DNA from: Pseudomonas costantinii
Lineage (GTDB): Bacteria; Pseudomonadota; Gammaproteobacteria; Pseudomonadales; Pseudomonadaceae
Reading direction: 5' to 3'
DNA length: 64,000 nucleotides
Assembly: GCF_001870435.1 (NCBI RefSeq)
Contig: NZ_MDDR01000009.1
Span: 58,835-122,834 of the forward strand
Position numbers and translations under genes: made by a program. The stretch's first letter is position 1, and every line of letters starts with the position of its first letter. Under the pieces are notes generated by a model. That model was not told where the DNA came from. It searched no databases and was given only the letters and a program-made list of their open reading frames with translations. Of this stretch, positions 38,666 through 48,307 are shown one piece after another.

Positions 38666-38745
38666 TGCGAGTTCCTTCAATCCTTGAAAAACGGCGTTTC
38701 ATTCACTTGACGACGCAACCGGTAAAACAGACGAACCGAGAGCGA

Positions 38746-39480
38746 CTAAAGATGCGGAAGTACCTGCTCGCGAGCACGTATTACGTCATGATCAAAATCT
38801 ATTTCTACCCATGGCAGGCCCGTTACAACCTCGACGCCGAACTGTGCGGGGTTTTCCAAAATCAACTCTCGCAGGGGCGCCTCATACTCGATTTTCGGCC
38901 CATGCTCAGCGATATGACGCTCGCACAGATCAGCTAGAGCGGCGGCGGCGGCAGGGGAAAACTTGAAGAACCCCACCGACTCACCACAGGTTTCGTAGGC
39001 GTGCTCTGGTCGTTTTTCGAAGTCCACAATTTGCCCGGCTTTGAAGCACACCTTAACGGCCTCATCATCGACTTCATGCATGTCGACAAGCAGTGCACTT
39101 TCGTGCGCAGACTGAATGAGCCGAGTCAGGATGTCTTCGGCGTACAACACGTCGGCATCCATCAGGACGATAGGCCTGCCCGAGCGCAACAAGGACTCAT
39201 GCACAAGGACAGAGATAGCACTGCCCAATGAAAAGCGCTCGTTGACCACTACGGTGGCCTGATCATCGAGTGTTTGAAGTTCGGCACGAATGGCTTCGGC
39301 CTGGTGGCCGGCGGTAACAAATATGTCGGTAATACCCAATTCACGCAGCGTTTGCAGATGGCGCGCCAGCAAGGTCTTGCCGCCAAATTGAATAAGCCCT
39401 TTGGGCCCTTCCCATCCATGGAGACGCCGGCCAATCCCAGCTGCCAGAATAATCGCCGCCATGCCTCGTAAATCTTGCAT
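38746..39480 (-). CDS. stand-alone nucleotidyltransferase (PntC/LicC-like)
   Basis: 244 residues. The nucleotide loop LAAGIGRRLHGWEGPKGLIQ is canonical, followed by VLMDADVLY and a C-terminal EIDFDHDVIRA metal site. Such enzymes attach CMP to phosphocholine or 2-aminoethylphosphonate. The ATG at 39480 has AAGGAGG 8 nt upstream, a much better start than the long frame to 39657. It probably complements the atypical nucleotidyltransferase domain fused to PEP mutase. A 210-bp gap upstream could hold an operon promoter. Confidence 0.85.
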   Translation of the reverse strand: MQDLRGMAAIILAAGIGRRLHGWEGPKGLIQFGGKTLLARHLQTLRELGITDIFVTAGHQAEAIRAELQTLDDQATVVVNERFSLGSAISVLVHESLLRSGRPIVLMDADVLYAEDILTRLIQSAHESALLVDMHEVDDEAVKVCFKAGQIVDFEKRPEHAYETCGESVGFFKFSPAAAAALADLCERHIAEHGPKIEYEAPLRELILENPAQFGVEVVTGLPWVEIDFDHDVIRAREQVLPHL

Positions 39481-39690
39481 CCCCACAACCTCCTTGTTGA
39501 TTACGCTCATCCAGTATTGAACGCAGATCCAGGCGCCACGAACGAATGTCATCCCGCTCTTGCGCACCAGAAGTCTGATGCGAAGATAATGGCAATTAGA
39601 TGTGACCGTTCGTGGATACATTTGTGTAGATTTAGCGAAACATAAAAACTTGCACACCCGTGACGATCAACACGCCATTCAACTGCAAGG

Positions 39691-41226
39691 CTACGGGCGA
39701 GCTGCTCTCCAGCAGCTCCACCCCCGACAAGCGAAATAGCTGCTCCACGCCCCCAACCCAGTTGCGACCGCCATCTGCACTGGCCAATGATCGAGTGCTG
39801 GAAACTGCAGAGCCTGGGCCACCCCTAGCAGATAGCGTGTGATGAAAATCCCAAGGATGACCAGTAATGGAACCCAACTACCGCGCATTATCAGTCGACC
39901 CGAAGCCTTATTCCTTGTCACGACGTTGGCATCCATAAAACGCGAGGCGATCGTACCGATAGCAACAAGGCCAGCAAGCCAGAACCCAAAGCCGGCGCCC
40001 CAATAATCGGTGTATTGAAACACGCCCGCCACCGACAACATCAGCATCCCGATGGGGAGCAGCAAAGCGAGGCTGAACCGCACCTGTCGCGTACGTGTCT
40101 GCATCAATCCCAATACGCAAAGCGCGAAAAATAAACCGAATACCCAACGCGGGGTGTAGTGGAGGATTTCCAGCACGGTCAGTTGTGCAGCCGGGACATC
40201 GGCAACTGCGGGCACTACGCGTTTTCCAGACAGAGGGATCTCGTCATCGGGTGCAACAAAAGCAAGCAGCCCAGACAACAAACGCTCATGCACGACTTTG
40301 CGGTCCACTCCCGCTTTGTCGGTACAGAGCGGGATACCGTTGACCTTGTCGTCATAATGGCAAACGGAAAGAAACACAAAGTGCCCCTCGTTGCCTTCCA
40401 GCAACAGGGTTTTTGCATCCGGTATGGCCGCCGCATAGCGAGCACCGTGATGGCTCCACGGCAGGAAGTCATCGTGCAGCGCCCCCACCACCAGTGCTGG
40501 AATATGCGAACCCGCCATGGACTGCTCAACCAATGCAGGGCCCAGGGCGGGGTCAAGCAATACTATTTTTCTGACCCGCGGGTCGCGGTAGCTGCCGTTG
40601 AACAACGCGATATAGGCGCTTGGTGCTCGCTTGATATCCAGCGCGTAAAAACACGAACGATCAACACCGTCTGGCAGGGACTCGCAGTACTTGGCGAACG
40701 CATGAAGATCAAAGCGTGCTCCCGCCAGAAGCGCGGCAGTCTGGCCGCCGGCGGAGTGACCAATGACGATGGCGTCGTCCCAGGCGACGCTTTTTTGAAA
40801 GAGATTCAGTTTGGCCAGGGCATCCAGCACCCGCGACACATCCAGCGCCCGCTCCCACACCATACCCGTGGCACGCAAGCTCTGTGTGTGCTTCCCGTAT
40901 ACCCGAGATTCACCGAAATGATTCAGACCAACGACAATGTACCCCTTGGATGCCAAGCCATTACCAACCCAGGCGTAATCGTCTGACGCCCCCATGCTGC
41001 CATGTGAAACAACGATGACTTTATGAGTAATCGCTGACTTATCAAGGCACAGCTCTTGCGCACCTGCGGTGCAGACGCCTTCCGGATACCAAATAGCCAC
41101 ATGCATCGGACGCTCAGCATTCAATGCATCGAGGTCTCTCTGCACTTCTCGGACCTGACCGCTGCACACCATCGACAGCAGTGGCAGCATAAAAACTGCC
41201 AGCAGGGATAACCACCGCCTCACCAT
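39691..41226 (-). CDS. alpha/beta hydrolase fused to a C-terminal membrane domain
   Basis: About 511 residues. An N-terminal signal or anchor (RRWLSLLAVFMLPLLSMVC) precedes a dienelactone-hydrolase/PAF-acetylhydrolase-like domain with the nucleophile elbow IGHSAGGQTAALLAG, an acidic site in GALHDDFLPW and His in EGNEGHFVFL. From about residue 360, four or so transmembrane helices follow. The catalytic domain is probably periplasmic. It could deacylate or transesterify the product at the membrane. The start (AAGGA, 5 nt before the ATG at 41226) is preferred. It is the first cluster gene at the right end. Confidence 0.75.
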   Translation of the reverse strand: MVRRWLSLLAVFMLPLLSMVCSGQVREVQRDLDALNAERPMHVAIWYPEGVCTAGAQELCLDKSAITHKVIVVSHGSMGASDDYAWVGNGLASKGYIVVGLNHFGESRVYGKHTQSLRATGMVWERALDVSRVLDALAKLNLFQKSVAWDDAIVIGHSAGGQTAALLAGARFDLHAFAKYCESLPDGVDRSCFYALDIKRAPSAYIALFNGSYRDPRVRKIVLLDPALGPALVEQSMAGSHIPALVVGALHDDFLPWSHHGARYAAAIPDAKTLLLEGNEGHFVFLSVCHYDDKVNGIPLCTDKAGVDRKVVHERLLSGLLAFVAPDDEIPLSGKRVVPAVADVPAAQLTVLEILHYTPRWVFGLFFALCVLGLMQTRTRQVRFSLALLLPIGMLMLSVAGVFQYTDYWGAGFGFWLAGLVAIGTIASRFMDANVVTRNKASGRLIMRGSWVPLLVILGIFITRYLLGVAQALQFPALDHWPVQMAVATGLGAWSSYFACRGWSCWRAARP

Positions 41227-41953
41227 ATCCATCCTTGATATCAAAAAGATCGAGAGAGCTTTCAGCCCTAGCCTGTCAATCAAACTCAGATTTTTGAACT
41301 GAGATTGACTGGCAACCTATTTTGCCGACGGTCTCGTTACGAAATGACGATACAAACCTTACCGTTATCAATGCGTAGGTTCGTAGCACTCCTTCGGAAT
41401 GCTCAAGCAATGGGTCATTGCGCGACACACGTCCTGACGCGAAACACGCTGGAGTGAGTGCGCAGATGCGCTTGTATGGAGAACCACAGTCGGCTGACGA
41501 CGGAATTAGCTGTCGATTATTGCTAGAACGCGAGCCCAAAGCAGCCGAGGTTAATGGCACCTGCTTTGTTGGCGTTCGCGGGTAAATCCGCTCCCTCAAA
41601 GTTCGCGTCAGCCTTGGACAAAAGAGGAAGACCACTGCGCTCAAAATGAATCGCTCTTGGTTTCGTAGATACCTCCAAGCCCAGCAAACCAATTAGGCGG
41701 ATGCAAATATTAGGTTGAACACAGTCGATCGGAGTAGCTGTTCTCGACCGAGAGCGGATTAGCTGGTCCTTGATGAGCCCTGCCCCCCGCCAGATCCGAT
41801 GAGGAGTTACACTGAAAGCCATCGACGACCACCCTACTCCGCCTCAGAGATCGCCAATCTCGATCGCCCGCATATCCCGCGCTACTGGGGGCAAAACTGG
41901 GGGCATATTTTAGTTTTTCCGACCTGAAAATACTGCGCTAGAGCCCAGTCAAA
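41227..41953. other. island right margin, decayed sequence
   Basis: About 730 bp with no convincing gene. It must contain the promoter of the hydrolase gene. It also carries an IS3-family end relic (41647-41700) and a GGGGGCA-AAACT-GGGGGCAT tandem motif (41887-41908), both expected near an island end. Minus frames at 41276-41692 and 41523-41822 have no family resemblance and are not called. Confidence 0.5.
41647..41700 (+). repeat. relic of an IS3-family left end
   Basis: TGAATCGC....GGTTTCGTAGATACCTC and, further in, CCAATTAGG follow the order seen at the left end of the intact IS3 element at 62770. After 41700 the similarity stops, so only the end remains. Confidence 0.6.
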
Positions 41954-41987
41954 ATGTTTTTTGGCGACCCTGAGAGTCTTTAGGCGT
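41954..41987 (+). repeat. right direct repeat (attR core)
   Basis: 34 bp identical to 11274-11307. Flanking similarity continues rightwards but not leftwards, as expected for an integration junction. Confidence 0.9.
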
Positions 41988-42128
41988 CGTCGGACAGCCT
42001 GTTTATCTGATCATTTTTGCCTCTCAACAAACCATGGAGCTCCATTCACTTCCAGTGGATTGCTACATTGGGGGCACATCTGAGGGCATGCTTTAGATGG
42101 TTTGAAAAGGATGCCCCCAACCTGAGGC

Positions 42129-42482
42129 TCAACAATCTTCTTCTCGAAAAATCACCTGCGACAGTTCCCTATCGCCGTTGAATGCTATCGGATCGCCGCC
42201 ATAATCGGAGGCATTCATCGCGCGAAACTGGTAATCCTTGGACTGTGTTGCCCAGAACTGATAGATGCCATGCGCACCCGGCGAAACCCCTGTAAATATG
42301 GAGGCCCAGCCGGGTGCGGTATGCGGTGGGAAGGTCGATTGCAGGGCCCCGCTAGACGAACGCTCACGCAGCGCGTTGAAGTTAGGCAACAGGCCGCGAG
42401 CCATCAGGTGCCCCAGCACTTCATAAGAAGCACCGTCCACACCAAACACCAACAACTTCAACTTTTGACCTTCCATAGTCAT
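42129..42482 (-). pseudogene. N-terminal fragment of an alkaline-phosphatase-superfamily gene
   Basis: 117 residues from the ATG at 42482 (GGAG 5 nt upstream). The block LLVFGVDGASYEVLGHLMAR with LPNFNALRERSSSG and FPPHTAPGWASIFTGVSPGAHGIYQFW is the start of type I phosphodiesterase/nucleotide pyrophosphatase-like proteins, which normally run to 400 residues or more. The frame stops after VIFREEDC, beside the integrase arm-type repeats. The same ending, more decayed, occurs at the left island edge. It is therefore a truncated passenger shared by both junctions. Confidence 0.75.
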
Positions 42483-42762
42483 TACAACTCCGCGCCTAGG
42501 ACACTGGGGGGGCAACATGATCGACTTCGCACAACGAACGGCGTCAACCGAAACTAAAGCCAGTCAGTACAACCATATTAAAAAGACCTAAAAGTCTCGA
42601 GAGAGCTATATATAAAGCACTCAATCACGGCAAAAACAAGCTAACCCAGCATTTCAAAAAAACGCGCCAATAATATTTCCGGCATGTAACAAAAAAGCTC
42701 AAAACATTAATACATATTACAAAATATTTTACCACTCCCCAAAAATGCAACGGCAAGGCTAT
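42483..42762. other. AT-rich gap, possible promoter only
   Basis: Markedly AT-rich compared with the surroundings, with runs such as TATATATAA and AATATTTTACC. No gene is seen. It probably contains the old promoter of the truncated phosphatase-family gene. Confidence 0.45.
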
Positions 42763-42900
42763 CCAAAGCGTGCAGCCACATCAGCGAGGGCAGTTTCTTT
42801 TCGGTCACTTGATTGACTGCTTGGATTTTTAGTTCTTCGAGGTAACGCAGATTGCTCGTCGAACTTTCTAATTGATCTCATTTATAGCATGGAGGCGTCT
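42763..42900 (-). pseudogene. relic of IS3-family orfA, N-terminal end
   Basis: The minus strand reads ATCCAAGCAGTCAATCAAGT and neighbouring bases that match the first ~30 codons of orfA of the intact element at 62832 (KIQAVNQVTEKK preserved). The start codon has been lost and the frame breaks after about 30 codons. The left-end spacer (AGACGCCTCC...CAATTAG) is also recognisable towards 42900. Confidence 0.75.
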
Positions 42901-43169
42901 AAGGAGGATCTGAAGTAGTCAGCGTTTTTTGATACCCTCGTTGGTAGATGTTCAAAAAGCGCTGACTCGTCAGAAATCAGACCTTTCCTGTTATTAACTC
43001 ACCACTTCACCTTCGTTGTTCCGGACTTTCGATAACAATCCTTAGCCAGAAATAACGTAACATTCCAGCCCGGCTGCTTTATCGAAGCGTGAGGGGTATG
43101 GGCGCTGCCGCAGAAATAACACCCACCGCGCCGCCCGAGGCTTAGCCGATCAGCGCCGGCAAACACCTA
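42901..43169. other. gap between relics, nothing recognised
   Basis: No reading frame or repeat that I can support. Confidence 0.4.
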
Positions 43170-43262
43170 TCAATTGGCCCATCCGTACGCATCGTGCCCC
43201 TCGGGTTTCAAGCGCAGATGCTGAGCATTCTTGACCAGGTAGCGCATCACCGGGTGTGACAT
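43170..43262 (-). pseudogene. C-terminal scrap of inovirus Gp2-like gene, copy 2
   Basis: A 30-codon frame reads VMRYLVKNAQHLRLKPEGHD and stops at 43170. It parallels AMRYLVKNDQHLWLKSVRAR at the end of the frame at 43285-43713. The two scraps therefore represent two different copies of the same C-terminal end. Confidence 0.65.
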
Positions 43263-43284
43263 AAACCCAACTTGCTCAAATAGA

Positions 43285-43713
43285 TTACATCCGCCGAACA
43301 GTGGATCGATTGGGCGCACCAGAAACCTTCTTTGCCTGGCCTTGACGCAAGCATCGAGCCCTTACAGACTTGAGCCATAGATGTTGATCATTCTTGACTA
43401 GGTAACGCATGGCGTAATGCATGTTACCGCGCGCGCCCAGGTCACGCCTGTGGATCAGGCCAACCCCCAGCCTGTCTTGATATTTATCTTTCTCGAGGTT
43501 GCAGTTGTTGAAGCAGCCCTGACCACGGGTGATGCGTTGCCGCAGATTTCCGATCCGCTGTGCCCTATAGATGTCGGCACTCACTTCATCGCCGCTGAAG
43601 AAGAAAGCAGCATGGATGTGATAATGCCCTTGATAGGCGCTCGCCAAGGGTGGGCAGAATGTCTTTTTTAAAGTGAAAGCGTGCTTTAACGCCCTTCCTT
43701 TAGGCTCACCCAC
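43285..43713 (-). pseudogene. truncated inovirus Gp2 / YagK-YfjJ-like gene, copy 1
   Basis: The body from about residue 25 (YQGHYHIHAAFFFSGDEV, RITRGQGCFNNCN, GVGLIHRRDLGARGNMHYAM, RYLVKNDQHL) matches the YagK/YfjJ C-terminal domain found in inovirus Gp2-type and prophage proteins. The first residues are read from integrase-relic sequence, so the true N-terminus is missing. It is probably not functional. Confidence 0.7.
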
Positions 43714-44036
43714 TCGCTGTACACTGCTTCAAAGGTTTGCTTTACGGCAATCCCAACCTCATGGCGCTGTTTCTTGCGGTGCTCACAGGGGCTGATGTTA
43801 TCGGCCGACAATCGTCGCGCTTCGTCACGCCGAGCACGTGCCTGTTTAAGACTGATTTCAGGGTAAGCGCCGAAAGACATGCGCTGTTGGCTTCCTTCCC
43901 AGTAATAACGGAACAGCCACAGCTTGCCGCCCAACTTAGTCACCCAAAGGGATAGGCCATCAAAATCGCCGAGAGTATAGTTTTTACCGGTAGTCCGGGC
44001 ATGCCGGATTGTGAATTCGGCGCAGCGTCTTTTTAC
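43686..44036 (-). pseudogene. P4-type tyrosine integrase relic, N-terminal arm domain
   Basis: The frame from 44036 reads EFTIRHARTTGKNYTLGDFD, then GLSLWVTKLGGKLWLFRYYW and MSFGAYPEISLKQARARRDE. This is the DUF4102 arm-binding domain of P4-like integrases. There is no start codon in frame (TAA at 44037-44039), and after about 115 codons it stops; the catalytic Arg-His-Tyr domain is absent. Its position beside the att repeat suggests it once served this island or an adjacent one. Confidence 0.85.
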
Positions 44037-44067
44037 TTAGACAACTCCTCGGAGTCGGCAACCATGG

Positions 44068-44976
44068 TCAAGTATGTTTTAGCAGCTGCAGCAAACCTTC
44101 CACATCAGCTAGCGCTGGAGCATGGGCTCCGGCATGGCGGCAAGATATGGATGCGCAAGCCGCTGAAAATTGCAGGCGCTCTCTCAAGTCCACGATCCCC
44201 AGCAACTGCGCAGCCAACCAACCAGCCATACAAGCGTCTCCTGCTCCAACCGTGTCTTCCACCTTCACGGCAATCGCCGGCTGATCGAGTTGGCTGTCCG
44301 GGGTATGGAGAATCATCCCGTGTTCCCCTCGGGTAAAAAGGATCTGCGCCTGAGGATTAAGAGCGCGAAGCTCATCCATTGCCTGGTGTTCTGTCAGCCC
44401 TGGATAAATTTGCCGAAGGTCTTCGTCGGAAAGCTTAATCATGTCAGCAAGGGTGGTCATCGTAGGGAAGGTCTGCTCCCGATAATGGCTATCCATTAAA
44501 TTGCGCCAGTTCGGATCATAGCTAATCCGTTTACCGGCTTCTTTGGCCTGCTGAGCAATTTTAACCAGCCTGTCTGCGAGTGGCTGTCGAGCCAAACTAA
44601 TGCAGCTGAAATGACACAGCTCTGCTTGGTTGATCCATCCTTCGGGCATCAGATCTGGATCAAAAAACAGATCGGCATCTCCAGCAAAAAAGTATCTTGG
44701 AGGACGGCTCGATGGAACGATGGCGACCAAAGGATCTCGGTCTACCCGTTGAATAAACCTCATATCTAATGCTGCCGCTTCCGACTGCGAAACTATCTCG
44801 TCACCCAGTGAATCCATGCTCACCGACCCAGCAAAAGCGCTGCTAACACCCAAGCGACTTAGCGCTCGTGCAACGTTCCAGGGAGCACCACCTGGGTAGC
44901 CCTTCCACTGCCCAGGAGTGCCTTGGACAAGGTCAGTCAGGGCTTCGCCAAATACTACTGCGCGAGGCAATATCAT
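44068..44976 (-). CDS. PfkB-family sugar kinase, probably fructokinase
   Basis: 302 residues. The N-terminal GGAPWNVARALSRLG and the C-terminal anion-hole motif EDTVGAGDACMAGWL define the PfkB/ribokinase family. In a sucrose-type locus its likely task is phosphorylation of fructose released by the GH32 enzyme. I use the ATG at 44976 (GAGGA, 7 nt); 44982 is possible. It is downstream of the porin gene on the same strand, with an AraC scrap between them. Confidence 0.85.
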   Translation of the reverse strand: MILPRAVVFGEALTDLVQGTPGQWKGYPGGAPWNVARALSRLGVSSAFAGSVSMDSLGDEIVSQSEAAALDMRFIQRVDRDPLVAIVPSSRPPRYFFAGDADLFFDPDLMPEGWINQAELCHFSCISLARQPLADRLVKIAQQAKEAGKRISYDPNWRNLMDSHYREQTFPTMTTLADMIKLSDEDLRQIYPGLTEHQAMDELRALNPQAQILFTRGEHGMILHTPDSQLDQPAIAVKVEDTVGAGDACMAGWLAAQLLGIVDLRERLQFSAACASISCRHAGAHAPALADVEGLLQLLKHT

Positions 44977-45037
44977 CGTCATTTCCTCATTTTCTTGTCG
45001 TAGGGACAACTGCTGGCTGATCAGCTTCGACCGGTAA

Positions 45038-45274
45038 TCACTTACTCAATGCGCCTTGGTGAAAGGCAGGGATTGATGAGCACCGTTTCGATTGAATAAC
45101 GTCATCGCCTGTTCCGCGACGATATTCGCTCGGTGTCTGTTCCATTTCGATGCGAAAGTGTCTGTTGAAGTTAGAGAGGTTTTCATAGCCGACTTCAAAG
45201 CAGATGTCTGCAGCCGACATCTCTGTTTGCGACAACAGCCGACAGGTGCGCTGAAGGCGGTTGGCCGGACGCGT
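45038..45274 (-). pseudogene. AraC-family regulator, C-terminal HTH scrap
   Basis: The open frame reads ANRLQRTCRLLSQTEMSAAD and then ICFEVGYENLSNFNRHFRIE, the second helix-turn-helix of AraC/XylS regulators. A stop lies at 45275-45277 and there is no start codon, so the ligand domain and first HTH are gone. It begins just before the porin stop. It is probably left over from the regulator formerly next to these genes, since a LacI regulator is now present. Confidence 0.8.
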
Positions 45275-45281
45275 TCAAATA

Positions 45282-46865
<1,584 letters not shown>

Positions 46866-46969
46866 TTATTGTTTGCTCCCGCGACCGGGCTTTTTTGCGT
46901 GAGTTGCGAGTTGTTCCAATTGACGAAAAAAGGATGCCTTATCGCAAATACGCTGATACATTTGGCTGT

Positions 46970-46981
46970 GTTAACGTTAAC
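46970..46981. promoter_or_regulatory. candidate LacI-family operator
   Basis: GTTAACGTTAAC is a perfect 12-bp palindrome with the central CG typical of LacI/GalR operators. It lies between the divergent porin and sugar ABC operons, 30 bp before the binding-protein start codon. The LacI-type regulator at 52864 is the likely ligand. Confidence 0.65.
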
Positions 46982-47011
46982 TTCTCTAAAAACAAAAATA
47001 AAGGGTGATCA

Positions 47012-48286
47012 ATGAAACATCTGAAATCTCTTCTTCCTGCCGCACTGTTCACCCTCTGTGTCGGACTTCCATCCGTCTCGAACGCAGCCGATTTGACGAT
47101 CTCGTGCGGCGCGGTGGGTGCGGAGCTGCAACTCTGCAAAGAGGCAGTCGAGGCATGGTCCAAACAGACCGGCCACAACGTCCAAGTGGTTTCCACGCCT
47201 AACTCGGCGACCGAGAGGTTGTCGTTCTACCAACAAATTCTCAGCGCGCAGTCCACTGACATCGACATCATTCAAATCGATATGGTGTGGCCCGGGATGC
47301 TGGCCAAACATCTGATGGATCTGCGCGAGGTGCTACCCGCCAACGCGACCCAAGGCTACTTCCAGGCACAGGTGGATAACGCGACAGTGAATGGACGGCT
47401 GGTGACAATGCCGTGGTTCACCGACTCGGGTCTGCTGTATTACCGCAAGGACTTGCTCGAGAAGTACAACAAGCAGGTTCCCCAGACCTGGGAGGAAATG
47501 ACCGCTACCGCCAGGGATGTTCAACAGGCTGAACGCAACGCCGGGAACGCCAACGTGTGGGGTTACATCTTTCAGGGACGCGCTTACGAGGGGCTGACGT
47601 GTAATGCGCTGGAGTGGATCAGCAGCCAGCCGGAAGGCGGGCTGGTCAATCAGCGCGGAGAAATTGTAGTCAACAGTCTGGCCTCAAGAACTGCTTTGAC
47701 CCTGGCAAAAAGCTGGGTAGGAGACATCTCCCCGCGCGGAGTACTCAACTACACCGAGGAAGAAGGACGTGGCGTATTCCAGTCGGGAAACGCGTTGTTC
47801 ATGCGTAACTGGCCTTATGTCTGGGCACTGGTGCAAAGCCAGGACAGTGTCGTAAAAGACAAGGTCGGAGTCGCTCCCCTACCCCGAGGCGGCATGTCCG
47901 GCACCCATGCATCCACTCTCGGTGGCTGGGGCCTGGCGGTATCGCGTTACAGCGCTCATCCAAAACTTGCCGCGGAACTGGTGAGCTACCTGACCAGTTC
48001 CCAACAGCAAAAACATCGTGCCCTGATAGGCGCCTATAACCCGGTTATTGAGTCGCTGTATCAAGATCCCGAACTGCTCGCGGCAATGCCTTACTACAGT
48101 CAGCTCCACAGCATTCTCAATGACGGGGTCATGCGTCCCGCTTCAATAACCGCCGAGCGCTATCCACGGGTCTCCAATGCGTTCTTCGATCGAGTACATG
48201 GTGTGCTGGCGGGCGAGTTGCCTGTCGATCAGGCGCTGGCCGAACTGGAAAGCGAACTCACGCGCATCAAACGCAAGAACTGGTAA
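47012..48286 (+). CDS. sugar ABC transporter, periplasmic binding protein
   Basis: 424 residues with a signal peptide (PAALFTLCVGLPSVSNA) and the family-1 extracellular solute-binding layout (EAWSKQTGHNVQVVSTPN; DIDIIQIDMVWPGML; MRNWPYVWALVQS). It resembles the alpha-glucoside/trehalose binding proteins. AAGGGTG precedes the ATG. It is the first gene of the transport and hydrolysis operon. The presence of a GH32 gene makes sucrose or a related fructoside the likely ligand. Confidence 0.9.
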   Translation: MKHLKSLLPAALFTLCVGLPSVSNAADLTISCGAVGAELQLCKEAVEAWSKQTGHNVQVVSTPNSATERLSFYQQILSAQSTDIDIIQIDMVWPGMLAKHLMDLREVLPANATQGYFQAQVDNATVNGRLVTMPWFTDSGLLYYRKDLLEKYNKQVPQTWEEMTATARDVQQAERNAGNANVWGYIFQGRAYEGLTCNALEWISSQPEGGLVNQRGEIVVNSLASRTALTLAKSWVGDISPRGVLNYTEEEGRGVFQSGNALFMRNWPYVWALVQSQDSVVKDKVGVAPLPRGGMSGTHASTLGGWGLAVSRYSAHPKLAAELVSYLTSSQQQKHRALIGAYNPVIESLYQDPELLAAMPYYSQLHSILNDGVMRPASITAERYPRVSNAFFDRVHGVLAGELPVDQALAELESELTRIKRKNW

Positions 48287-48307
48287 GCCACAAGGAAGAA
48301 AATCACC

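Larger units (their letters stand above)
11274..41953. mobile_element. genomic island carrying phosphonate/FAS-like cluster (~30.7 kb)
   Basis: The boundaries are set by a 34-bp perfect direct repeat (11274-11307 and 41954-41987), whose left copy is the 3' end of the LysR gene. Gene-end targeting that regenerates the gene is classic for tyrosine-integrase islands. Both ends also carry GGGGGCAT-type short repeats of the kind seen as integrase arm sites (11390-11437, 41885-41910, 42069-42118). The cargo is about 25 co-oriented genes on the minus strand. No intact integrase lies inside; a P4-type integrase relic lies just outside the right repeat. The island is therefore probably fixed or needs helper functions. 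Confidence 0.85.

Noticed and set aside
12013..41226. Idea that the cluster is a standard aryl-polyene or dialkylresorcinol cluster
   Set aside because: The typical ammonia-lyase, glycosyl/acyltransferase and aromatase-cyclase partners are not seen, and five phosphonate genes are present; only the FAS-like and LolA-like elements resemble such clusters.
41276..41692. 138-codon minus frame at the right island margin
   Set aside because: No domain is recognised and it reads through an IS-end relic; probably chance.
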